Positions 41,101 to 51,773 of a stretch of DNA of 64,000 nucleotides are shown piece after piece. How positions within the stretch are numbered: the stretch's first letter is position 1; the number at the start of each line of letters is the position of its first letter. A program made the position numbers and the translations under genes. This stretch comes from Syngnathus acus (Eukaryota; Chordata; Actinopteri; Syngnathiformes; Syngnathidae), in NCBI RefSeq assembly GCF_901709675.1, contig NC_051101.1:6282501-6346500 (forward strand), read 5' to 3'. Below the pieces are notes generated by a model. It saw nothing but the letters and a program-made list of their open reading frames with translations. It ran no database searches and was not told the origin of the DNA.

Positions 41101-43961
41101 GGTGAAATTTTCCAAAAAGGATAGAATGAGCACTTCACATGTCTCTTAAGATCCTCCATAACAGATACATTTATGAAAAAAAAACTGTTTGACTGAAGTA
41201 CGTGACTGTGTTCAAATTATGCTATTGAAGTCGTGTTTCCTTTGAGCAAGTGAAATATCACGGTAATTTGGACACCTTGGAAATTTGGCTTGTATGATCT
41301 TATTTGTGGATATTTTTAGCTGATTTTTGCCAGCTTTTGAAAAAAATCAGGTAATTCAAGTTTTGAAATGGTTAGCCTCACATTCGAGGAAGCAATACAA
41401 ACAAAGCAGTGATAATTTGCCCAATTTACCATTTGGATAATAGGTAATGGCTTCAGCCATTTATCAGCATTCATATGTAAAATGCACTGTTGTCCCCCCC
41501 CCTTAGATTCATGGACTGTGATTGACCGTGTTCCAGCTGATCTAGGTTCCTTTACTAAACTGGGTGTTGGCACTGCTGGTAAGTGAAGTGCATTTGCACT
41601 GTTTCTTCCCATTGGAGGGAAAACCATGAGATACATGGGGTGTCATGTGTTCAGATCCGCTGCTGGGAGATAACGCCCCATGGCTCAGTCAGCCCAAAGC
41701 AGATGATGAGTGGTCCGGATTCAGTAAGAATTGTCAATATTATTCTGATATCCACCTTTTCGCCACAGTTAAGCATGCACTCACTTACCCATATTTCGAT
41801 TCAGATGGTGGATCAGCAGATACCAGCTCCGACTGGAATGCGCCCGCTGAAGTTTGGGGTAACTATGAGGCGCCGACCCCTGTTCATGAACAGCCTCCAA
41901 GTGAGCCCGCTAAATCAAATCTACAGAGTGGAGCTGCTGTAAGTAAGACCGAGCAGAGCCCTAGAAACGTTTGAAACAAAACCTATTCTAGATGCTTCCT
42001 GAGGGTGTTGGACCCCAGGTAGCTGTCCTCCTTTTCTGCCTGGAAGCTCCTAATACCTCAATACATAAAAGCATCTTAATTCAAGAAGTGAATCAAAATG
42101 TCGAGCTTTTTGGATATAACAATGCTTGCTTTTGGAAAAAAAAACAAGTGGTTTTCTTTTTAATCAACATCCTGAATGTATTTAGGAATTACATACTATA
42201 TTATTATGGCGTCATTAGAATCCAAACTTAAATAGTATTCTTTAACTTGACCAGCAGATGGCGCAATTATATTGGTCTTTTGTTTTGTTTTTTCTTTTCT
42301 CTATGTGCAGCTGTTCTGCTCCGTTAACAGTACAATCATAAAAATATGATTATTTTTAAAACAAATATGTGTACTGATGGATTTGCATGGGGATGTCTTT
42401 CCTGCTTAACTCAGTTATGTCAATTAGTGACTCGGGGTGGGAAGAGGTCAGATTTGGGACAACCAGTTCTGTCCATCCATTTAGTTGATTCCAGGTTCTA
42501 AAATACTTGGTTACTAATGTTATGCCTGCAATCTTCAGTTCCCACAGAATTTCCTTTAAAAATATTTCTGTGTCATCAGTTTGCTTTTAATATGTAATAC
42601 ATGTACACTTCATGTCTGCTGGTTTTGAGTGAAGCCTCATCAAATGTACTGGTGCATGTTTTTTACAGGAGGAGGAGGATGATGAAAAGGAAAATGGAGA
42701 GGCAGCTTCTGATGGAGCTACTAAAAATAAAAAGAAGCGGAAGAAAAAGAAAAAGGCAGCTGAGGAGGGAGAACAAGGCCAGGTAACTGCTAGTCTAGTG
42801 CTAATGTTTTGGGCAAATGAATCGTAATTGCACCTAAGTGTGTGTGTGTGTGTGTGTGTATTTTTTTAATTTATAGTGTGGTTAAGTTGTTCTCCAACTC
42901 TGACATGTTAAAATGTTACTTTCAAAATAATGCCTCTACATTAAAAGGCAGTTGGAGGCTTTCATTTTTTCAAAATGAAACATCTTGGAAATCTCCAGCA
43001 TCACTAAAGAGAATGTTTGACTTTTGTCGTATTCAGGGGTGGACATGTAATTTCAGTTTATCATATTTTCAACACAAGCTTGCTAAACACACTAATTCTA
43101 ACTGCCTGCCCCTGCTTAGCATGAAGTTCCAGAGACGAAGGTAGAAGTTACATCCCTACTGAAAGATGAAAAGGAAAAAGAAAAGGAGAAGAAGAAGAAG
43201 AAACCGAAGCAGCAGCAGCCGCCTGCTCAGGAGCATTTTGCTGCTGCTGTCGAGGTTGGTGGCACTGAGATTTTGGGTCATATCACGTGACGCAAAGTAT
43301 ACACAACTGCCATGTTTTGTCTAGTTGAAGAAGTCAACTTTGTAATGTATTTAGTTTTCCCATAATGTTATGTAGGATGGGCATCATTAAGATTTGAGCA
43401 ATACTCCGCTTTATATTGCTTATCAATCTGGTGCTTTAACTGTGCTTTATCAGTACCTTTTTAATGTAAATTAAATCGTCTTACAACTACAACATTATGG
43501 TAAAATAATATCAATATTATCAGGAAAAAAAAGTTTCAACAAATCATCACTCCAATGTTAAACATAGTCATTTAGTACAAAAGTAAAATTGAAAAATGAC
43601 AAATGTATGAATTTTAGTGCTAATTAGAAAGGTAAAAGGTGCAAAATAACTTTCAAGTATTCGAAATGGATTTGCATCGTAGGTGAAATTGGAGAGACCA
43701 GTGAAAGGCAGCACATCTCAGAAACCTCTTGCCACACAAGTGCCGCTGAAGCAACCTGAGAGACATACCACTGCTCACTTAAACCTTCCTGCTCCAGCAC
43801 AACAGCGTGAGTACAATGACCTGACCACTTTGCATTTACCCCTAAAGGGTAATAATGCCCAAACTGTGTTTTCTTTTTGTTTGTTTTTTTTAATAGAAAA
43901 ACCAGAGGAAAGTCAGGCCGCCAAGGTGTCAAAGAAGAAGAAGGCAAGAAGGGACACATGA
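38198..43961 (+). CDS. mtdh: Metadherin (protein LYRIC / AEG-1)
   Basis: Metadherin is a single-pass ER and nuclear-envelope scaffold that binds the nuclease SND1 and influences NF-kB signalling and RNA handling. Exons: 38198-38530, 38720-38842, 39719-39794, 40190-40372, 40715-40765, 40876-41019, 41507-41578, 41655-41723, 41805-41938, 42669-42782, 43120-43254, 43683-43806, 43897-43961. They give about 540 residues (human 582). The ATG at 38198 (MIEQWRDAASQQAEQ) matches the human N-terminus in register. One membrane helix (PPWVILVAACTGFVLVLVIW) follows, then lysine-rich basic clusters. WETKVSNKEKREQRKKDKN and the C-terminal KKKKARRDT are near-identical to human. The SND1-binding tryptophans are present as SDWNAPAEVWGNY (W361, W368). 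The middle region is poorly conserved, as usual in this family. The first intron's donor is uncertain (GC or weak GT). Confidence 0.95.
40040..40086 (+). repeat. Teleost SINE/LINE tail in mtdh intron 3
   Basis: TTGACAATAAAGCAGACTTT followed by GACTTTGACTTA is a recurrent 3'-terminal motif of teleost retroposons (GACAATAAAG plus tandem CTTTGA). Only the tail is recognisable. Confidence 0.5.
40500..40610 (+). repeat. Possible teleost repeat in mtdh intron 4
   Basis: The words GGATTGGGTGGTATTTGAAT, TAAACGATTCTCGATACTGA and TTAGGGCTGTCCCATCTGG resemble dispersed teleost DNA elements that carry repeated ACGATTC/CGATAC words. Boundaries and family are unclear. Confidence 0.3.
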
Positions 43962-45230
43962 GTCGACTTTGCAGTCAACCATATGCAAACGACTTGACAT
44001 CCTGATTATGCAACAACTTTTAAAGAAAAGAACTCTGACCTACAGTCAACTAAATGGACTTATCTTAAATCATGACTTAAAAAACGAGAACGTTTTACAC
44101 TGTCGTTTAGGTCATGGAAAAGTGACCCTAGAAGCAGCTTAATCTAATGTCATGCTTTGTGAATTAATTTTTAAACATGCTTTTGATACGGTCTTGTAAT
44201 TCTTTTGATTGAACTAAGTGAAGGAGCTAGTCATTAGAAATGTAGATGTAAAGAAATTGTCGTGGTGACTTTTGAGGTTACTCAGCATGACATGCTGAAC
44301 CGGCCTTTTGTTTTGTCAGCTGTACAGTGAGCATCATTGAGTGAAGAAGCTCAGATGTTAATTTGAACAGTTTGGCTCAGCGGTGCTTGAACATGTCTAT
44401 TCTGTACTTTTCATGGTCTGTGGGATTCCAGCAGACTCTGTCCATCCGGTTTATTAAGTAACTTGTCTGTTGTGCTGAGACTTCCGATCTTTTGCGGTTT
44501 TTACGCCATATGCTTTGTTACCGCAGTTATGTTGGACCCACTGATTGAAGATGCGCCATGTCTTCAACCTGTTTCTGACTTTCCAGCTGTAGTCAAGTCT
44601 CAAGATTCTTTTGTAAGAAAAAAAAATGTAATAAAAGTAAAGCGGAAGCCATATGTTAAAAGACCAAAGTTACTGCGCACTGTTATTTTTAACCCCCCAT
44701 TTCTGTTATTGGTGAACTGGCTTTGCATGTTAGGCCTGCCTTTTTTAAGATAGCAAGTGTTACGGACTACTCAAAGACATTACTTAATATCAAAGAAAAG
44801 CCAAGTAAATAAATAGTTTCTAAACAATTTCATAAGTAAACGATCCAAACCTCCAGAATCATCTAAGAAGGTAATTACTCTCTGAAGTGTGTAACTGGTT
44901 GAAATCAAGCTTTGGTGATAAATGGCAATGAATCTTTGATCACTGTAGAGTAATTTTGTCCCACCGTTTTGATTCCAGTTTAAGGGCATACCAGAGGATC
45001 AATTGGATTTATAGCTAACTCGAGTACGTGAGTTGAAGTCACACTGATAACCTGGCTTCATTTCGTAACGCACCCTGTGTTGAGATGAATCGTTTTTCAT
45101 TGGCGAGATGCACACTTCAATCAATCTTTTTCTTTTAGGTATATAAAATCAGCATCTAGAATATGATTCTCTGCATTTACCGGAGTTATTTTTGTGCAAT
45201 ATTTTGCTTGATGGTATGAAAATAAAGTGA
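43962..45230 (+). other. mtdh: mtdh 3' UTR
   Basis: Long AT-rich non-coding sequence with two AATAAA signals, 44629-44634 and 45221-45226. No gene is visible on either strand. The downstream signal would give a 3' UTR of about 1.3 kb, reaching almost to the laptm4b promoter. Confidence 0.5.
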
Positions 45231-45339
45231 TAAAATATGCAAATGTAAAAGTAAATTAAAAAGGGTGAGGTAAATAATGGTTGAAAGTATATATATATCT
45301 CTCTCCATCTCTCAAATTTAAAAATTAAATGTGGCCCTT

Positions 45340-45575
45340 GTTCACAAAAGTGCGGGTTCCTCTGTGAATTAAAATGTCATGCTTCAGCAAAATGTTTTAT
45401 TTTGAAAACCGGAAGTTGCATTAAGCATGTCCCGGTTTTTATACGCTGGCGCTCTGCAGGTAATCTGCTCACAGAGCTAAATAAGAAGCAGGGGGCAGAG
45501 GTTGTTTGTCATTCCTCGGTGTAGACTGTGAAGGCACGCCCCGAGGGAGCGCCGACATCATTTTCAAAGGTTGAC
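45340..45575 (+). promoter_or_regulatory. laptm4b: laptm4b promoter and 5' UTR
   Basis: An ETS-type motif ACCGGAAGT lies at 45408-45416, about 160 bases upstream of the first ATG. It is followed by sequence richer in GC than its surroundings. Placement upstream of laptm4b exon 1 supports a promoter role. The transcription start is not determined. Confidence 0.4.
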
Positions 45576-48500
45576 ATGATGACAACATCCCCGTGGGACT
45601 TGTGGTACTCTACAAGCTGCTGTCTATGCTGTCATGTCCGCACTGGAACCATCATCTTGGGGGTCTGGTACATGGTGAGCACCGCAATCCGCTATTATCT
45701 GCAAGCTGTACTACTGTATCTACAAACCCAGAGAGGACCATAAAATTTATTATAATCATGAAATTCATTCCGAATACAATCTCATGATTTCAAATTCCCA
45801 TGCTTAATATGCTTGATGTTACTCCTGTTAAAGGCAGATCAAATATTTGAATGAATGTATTGGCTTTGAAATAAATGACAAGTTGTGACTAGATGCAATT
45901 TCATATGTTCATAAAATATGACAGACTTTCCATAGTGTGGTTGTAAAAGACAGGGTAAACAATCGCACACGTGGAAAAATATTGTGACCCTCCTAATGAA
46001 TAAATTAACTGCGGTCCTCCTCATGTAGCTTTTGTTACAGGGTGCCTATTGAATTTTCCATGTATGAGTCATCTGCTGAAAAGCTGTGCTTGGCCAGACG
46101 AAAGCCCTAAACCTCATTAACTCCATTTCTAAATTTTTACGTCAGTATTATGCACACACTGGAAACTTCATTACATTCGCACAAAAGACCTCCGTCAAAA
46201 TTGGAAGTGACTGAGTTATTCCTCGTGTCTTATCTGCCCATATGCTGTGTGTCCCTAAGCTCATCAACGCTGTGGTGTTACTCATCCTGCTCACAGCGCT
46301 CAGTGATCCTGAGCAGTACCACCTGACCAGTGCTGAGTTGGCTAATGACTTGGATGTCATGGATGATGCCAGTAAGTTACGTTTGTCCCATCAGTTTCAC
46401 AGAGAGTCTAAATGGAACCTCTCCACAGATGTCCAGAGAATTTTGAATAGCAAGCACAAGGCACAGCATTCATTGATAAGGTGCTGAGCATTCAAAAAGC
46501 CTCCTCCTGTTGGAGCAGGTGTCCACTCAAACCAGTTTGACAGGTGGGACGCAGTGAGAGCCACTGTTAGCCTTTGGACTGCGGTGTCCTACTTTTGAGG
46601 GATTAAGCTGCCTGATGATAGTTTTCTGCCATGTCAGTGCTTTTGGACTTTTGACCTTCAATCAAAACAGCGCACTGTTGTACAGCAATAAGTAAGAATG
46701 AAAGCTTTGAAGGAATGGAAAGTGGCTGGCGTGTCATCTATTATTGATTGTATAACCGGATCCTTCTATGACATTGATCAGTGTGTTTTGCATTCAGGAT
46801 GAAGAACGTTATACCTGGTTAATAAGAGCTAACTAAATGTTTGATGAAGTAAGGCAAAAGAAATACAGCACCAGGACCTTAGGAATGTTACAGACAAAAT
46901 AGAAAAGGTACATTTAAGTTTAGAATATTCCCAGGGAATAATTGTTATAATTGTAATAATTGATATCCAAAGGCCCTAAGGATTAAGAATTAATGGCCAC
47001 TTTATACACCTAGTTTATCGTCTTGCTGAAGTGAGTCCATTTGAGAGGGCGGCATGTCTCATGCAAGTGGACAACTTGACACCCTGGCCCATCTACTGCT
47101 GGACCAATAGAGGCCCAAGGATTTTGTTTCCATAATGACTAGAATAGGCGGGGAAAAAAATAGGTGAGCAAGGTCTTTTACTTGGGAGAGCAGGGTGTGG
47201 GAGCCCACAAAGACAATAGAAGCATTTGAATTCTTGAAGGTAGCGCTTCATCAATGTCACTGCGTGATATTTTATAAACACAAATCGCATCATGCCGACA
47301 GCTTCATCAAGCAGTCAAATATGAGCATAGCAGAAACTGACGTGCTAATGCTAATCTGTGTGTTCAATAAAAGCCAGTGCAGCTCTGCTTACCTTATGGC
47401 TTTGATATCATAGCAGCGTTTCTGTATGACAGTTTGTCTGTGTGATAATGCTTGTGCGATTAATATTGTCCACTTTTTACTACGACACATTTTGCATCTT
47501 TGTTTTGCAAATACAAAAACGTTGCCTTGTTTTTCTGCTTCAGACATGTGCATTGCCTCGGCCATCTCTCTGCTGATGATACTCATATGTGGGATGGCAA
47601 CGTATGGGGCATACAAGGTAAAATGCACGTTTTCCCATTTATTTCCCTTACCCTGAACATTTTAATACTTGGGCATGTGCACTCTTGCAATGTAGTTGGG
47701 TTTATTTGATCACTCAGTGTGATTTGATTTTGTATATTCAGGGAAATCCAACATATTATACACCTCTATATATTTTCCCTGCAACACAACTTAAGATGTG
47801 TTTGGCATTTTAGGTCTTAACAGCTTGTACAAATTGATCCTCAATCTCCTACCAAATCTTCTTTTCAGTTGTGTGCTGCCTGGATCATCCCGTTTTTTTG
47901 CTACCAGATCTTTGACTTTGCACTCAACACCTTAGTTGCTGTGAGCATCGTGGTTTATCCAAATACCATCCAGGATTACCTGCAGCAATTGGTAAGTGTA
48001 CTGAGTGGCAACGTAATAGTGTGTCATCTATACATACATGTTTCTGAGCTGCATACTTTGCTCTTTCCTCTTCAGCCTGACAATTTCCCTTACAAAGAAG
48101 AGGTTGCTGCCCTCAGTAATGTGTGCTTGGTTGTCATTGTGTTGATATTCCTCAGCTGTATTCTGGCCTTTAAGGTATGTTGTTTTCATTTAAGTGCATT
48201 CTTTTTTCTAGCACAACTTTCGAAGTAAAGTCGGTTGAAAGTCAGTTGCTGATCTGTGAGGCGAAAAAGGGATATTTCTGCTGTACAATGTATCCAAAAA
48301 ATATTGTCATGTGCAATATGCGTGTGTCACAAAGATCCATGAATCCTTCCATCTGTTTTCTGACCCGCTTATTCTCATGAGAGTCACGAGTATGCTGGAG
48401 CATATCCCAGCCGACTTTGGACGGAAGGCTGAGTACATGAGCCTGAACTGGTCGTCAGCCAATTGCAGGCCACGCATAGACGCTCTCACTTGATGTTGTG

Positions 48501-49883
48501 TACTGCACAAGATCATTTAGATGTGCACACACTACGACACAACATGACCTAAATATTTTTTTGTGGCACCAGAAATTATATATATATTATATACATTATT
48601 ATTATATATATTATTATAATATTCTATTATATATTATACAATATATATTATTTAATTCACATCATTCACCTTCTCCTCTATTATGAATGAACCAAAAAGG
48701 ATGTTGGTTTTATTGTATTGTCACTGCTGTCATACTTTTTTTTTTTTTTGCTTCCTCCAGGCTTATCTGATCGCCTGCGTGTGGAACTGCTACAGATATG
48801 TGTGCAGCCGCGGCACTGCGGAAATCCTGCTTTATGTCACAACTAATGACACAACTGTAAGTCACACGATTCCAAATAGTCCACAGGATAATGCAGTATA
48901 GTTTTAGGCCACTTCAAACTACAACCACAATAACAAACATGCTGGGGAATTGATATTTTTTTGATTAAAAATATGAATTACAATATTTCAGAATTGATAC
49001 AGCTTTAGTACTGATTCTCATTAGATTGTGCCACTGACCGATTGTAATTTATTCCAATTGCTATGCACAATAATTCATGTGTGTTTTATTTGGGGATGAG
49101 CAATCTGTAAAAGACCACATTTTTACAAATTGTGCATATTTTTGTGTGTGAGGCTGATCTTAATTTTCCAGGAGGTACCAGTCTTTCAAATGCTGTGCTC
49201 TTGATCGTGTTTGCCTTTTCTGTGGATCTGTGTGTTGAATCAGCCAAGTGGGAATAAAGCTAAGACTGACAATGATTGTTATCGGTGCAACTAATCACAG
49301 TTGCAGGCTATCAAAGCGTATTGATTATTGAATGTGTGTTTCCTCCTTATGAGATTAGAGCGGTTTAGCTTGGCAATCAAAGACTGCAGTGAGTGAACCC
49401 TCAGTGACTCACTGTTTAAAATGTGGGCTCTGCAGGTCCAATATATTATTATATTATATAGCTTTAAATGCATGTTGAGTCACAAAGAAAAGCTTACATT
49501 ACATCATTTTGCAGCATTGTTTTGAGTTGAAATCCCTCGTTCCACGATTATAAAAAACAGATCTATTGATTTAGCTAATCAGAGCGTCGCTATTGTTTTG
49601 TCAGCTGCTAATAGACTTTAACAGTAAAGCCACAGCAGATGACAGTGAATAATTTTCTGCAAAAAAAAACTGTGGTGAACTCCAGTACTTCTTGTTTCAG
49701 TCCTCTTCTTTCAAATTTATGCTTTCTCAAATAAGTGTTAAGGGAGCAGTAGAGCAGTCCCTCTTATTTAAAACTATGTGTCCTTCATTTTGGCTATAGG
49801 TCCTGCTTCCTCCATATGATGACTGCATCAGTGTTCCTGGCAAACATGGTGCCCCTCTGTCCTCGCCTCCTATGACAGCATGA
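45576..49883 (+). CDS. laptm4b: Lysosomal-associated transmembrane protein 4B
   Basis: LAPTM4B is a four-pass late endosome/lysosome protein that affects sorting of receptors and lysosomal amino-acid and lipid signalling. Exons: 45576-45674, 46260-46371, 47544-47617, 47869-47991, 48076-48174, 48761-48856, 49800-49883. They give 228 residues (human short form 226). [56 protein letters not shown] and [13 protein letters not shown] identify it as 4B and not 4A. Two ATGs (45576 and 45579) precede TTSPWDLW. The frame upstream is closed by TAG at 45522, so the long N-terminal form known in human is not encoded. The first PY motif LPPYDD is kept, but the second terminal one (PPPPYVSA in human) is replaced by SSPPMTA. 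The human NFS glycosylation site in loop 1 reads HLT here. Confidence 0.96.
48336..48490 (+). mobile_element. Common teleost interspersed repeat in laptm4b intron 5
   Basis: The order of words CTTCCATCTGTTTTCTGACC, CGCTTATTCTCATGAGAGTC, TGCTGGAGCATATCCCAGCC and CTGAACTGGTCGTCAGCCAA matches the abundant teleost repeat beginning CCATCCATTTTCTGAACCGC (tandem CCATC head, GGTCGCCAGCC region). It is truncated on the right and has no coding capacity. Confidence 0.8.
48574..48655. repeat. AT-rich low-complexity tract
   Basis: Almost pure A/T with TATATATTAT and ATATTATTATA words, partly self-complementary. It lies in laptm4b intron 5. Confidence 0.85.
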
Positions 49884-51215
49884 GAACATGGCCAGGATCC
49901 CTCTGACTGGAGCCTGATGTCAATACGATCCATTTGTGCACCACACTGCCTCTCCGGTGTCCCTTATGCTCATGTTGTTTGTGTCATGAACAAGGTCATC
50001 CCGCACACGTATAGTGTAAAATGTACACGCACACCACATACTACCACCAGCGTTACCAAGCCCCTACTTATGTATCTCATTCGTCCTATATACCCTAATT
50101 CAGTGCATTCGAGGAATTCCTGAAATATTTTATGCATTCGACTTTAATAATACCATTAAGAACGCAACTGAAAGTTTAGTAGTTGAGAGATTATATATAT
50201 ATTTTTATTAATGCTGCATATGCCGTTTGTGTATTCTGTGACTTTTATATTTGAGCGATCAATGCCCAGAGTAAAGAGTGAGTACGGGGTTAACATGTGA
50301 TTCTTGTTGGTTGCATCTCTGCTCATGAACTGGCTGGGATGCCTTTGCTGTCTTTGTACTGTCGATTTTTCTCCGATGGGCTTAAAATATCACATTGGCA
50401 AAAACACGTTTTGAGAGTGTGTCCTAATGTAATCGTGTGCAAAGTTTTTGTCTCGCTGTTGATGAGAAAAAAAAAACAAATTTGGATGATATAATGGTAG
50501 TTTTGATTGAGTGGAAATCCATTTGCAGAGTCTTATCAATTTAGATTTGGAAATGATGTTACACAAGCAAAATGATTATGGACCTCAGCAGTGTTTTTTC
50601 TTTCAATCAAGACAGGGTTGTGTTATGTGGAAACACAGTTTTGTTTTGGGATAAGTGTTCTCCAGAACGCAAATGCTATGCTGGGATGTGCAATCAAAGA
50701 CACAAATTGTTGTTTTCTTGTGCATTAAACTCAAATTCAAATTACAAATGCTTGTGTTTTATAGTTAGTTACAATGTGAAAATCATAATATACTATCAAT
50801 CATTCATGACAAGGAAATTTTCTCTGTATTCTTTGTCTGTAAATGACATGTGCCCTTGGAAACAATTTGTAAAATATTACAATTTACGCAAAGCGCTAAT
50901 TGTTTATCATCATATTGGTTGGAATTATGATTATGACTACGTTTTTCCCAAAACAGATGCTCAACTGTGGGTAATATATTTTGCCGAAATAGCCTTTAGA
51001 ACATTCATAGATGTTTCTGTTTGGACTTTTGGACCAGATACACTTTTCCACATGGATACCAATTTTATTTTTTAAAAATGTTACAATTATTTCCCATTTC
51101 CAATTTCGTGGACCACATATAATACCGCTACGAACCACTAGAGGAGCGCGGACCACCGGTTGACAATCCTGCCTTACACCATCAGCGACTCTAATGCCCA
51201 ACATTTTAAAATAAA
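49884..51215 (+). other. laptm4b: laptm4b 3' UTR
   Basis: Non-coding sequence with candidate poly(A) signals ATTAAA at 50724-50729 and AATAAA at 51210-51215. One 167-codon open stretch within it (50572-51075) has no recognisable features, is cysteine/tyrosine-rich in the way AT-rich DNA translates by chance, and is not called as a gene. Confidence 0.45.
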
Positions 51216-51489
51216 ATCATATCTGCAGGATCAGTGAACACTTCAATCAGACAGGCACAAGCACAAAACCAGGAATGGTAAATAGAATAAACTACGCAGT
51301 TAATTCACACATTACATGCTGATGATCCGTGTAATTGTTAATCCTATGCAGATTTTGTCTTCACAGAAGCCCTTTGCAAAGCGACATTCTTTGATCACAT
51401 GTTACCACAAGGTGGTCCCAGTCTGTTGGAAGGGAAAGGAACAAACTGCTGAGGTGAGCAAGGGGGTCACACAGTCCATACATGTTTGT

Positions 51490-51556
51490 CCCCCCCACCT
51501 CCACCTCCTGTCTCCTCCTCCTCTTCCTCCTCCTCCTCCTCCTCCTCTTCCTCCTG
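51490..51556 (+). repeat. Polypyrimidine (CTC/TCC) tract upstream of erich5
   Basis: Nearly unbroken C/T sequence built from TCC/CTC triplets, with purines on the other strand. It lies about 220 bases upstream of the erich5 start codon. Such tracts can adopt triplex structures, but no function is shown. Confidence 0.85.
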
Positions 51557-51773
51557 TGTGAACAATATGAGTGTGTGCACGAGGTAGACAGGGAAGACTG
51601 GACAACAGATGTTTGGGGGACATCAGGCAACACATGATCACATAGGCACACAAGGAGTGTCGCTGTGATCACAGCTACAAACTCTCCAAAGTATTTGTCA
51701 AATAGGATTGCTAAATTACTACTGTATTTGTTCATTATTTTGTTTTGTTTGTTTGTTTTTTTGCTCTGCAAAC

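Noticed and set aside
45522-45576. N-terminally extended Laptm4b as known in human
   Set aside because: An in-frame TAG at 45522 closes the frame, leaving room only for a non-AUG start a few codons upstream.
50572-51075. 167-codon plus-strand open frame after laptm4b
   Set aside because: It lies in the AT-rich laptm4b 3' UTR, has no recognisable domain, and its composition is that of chance translation.
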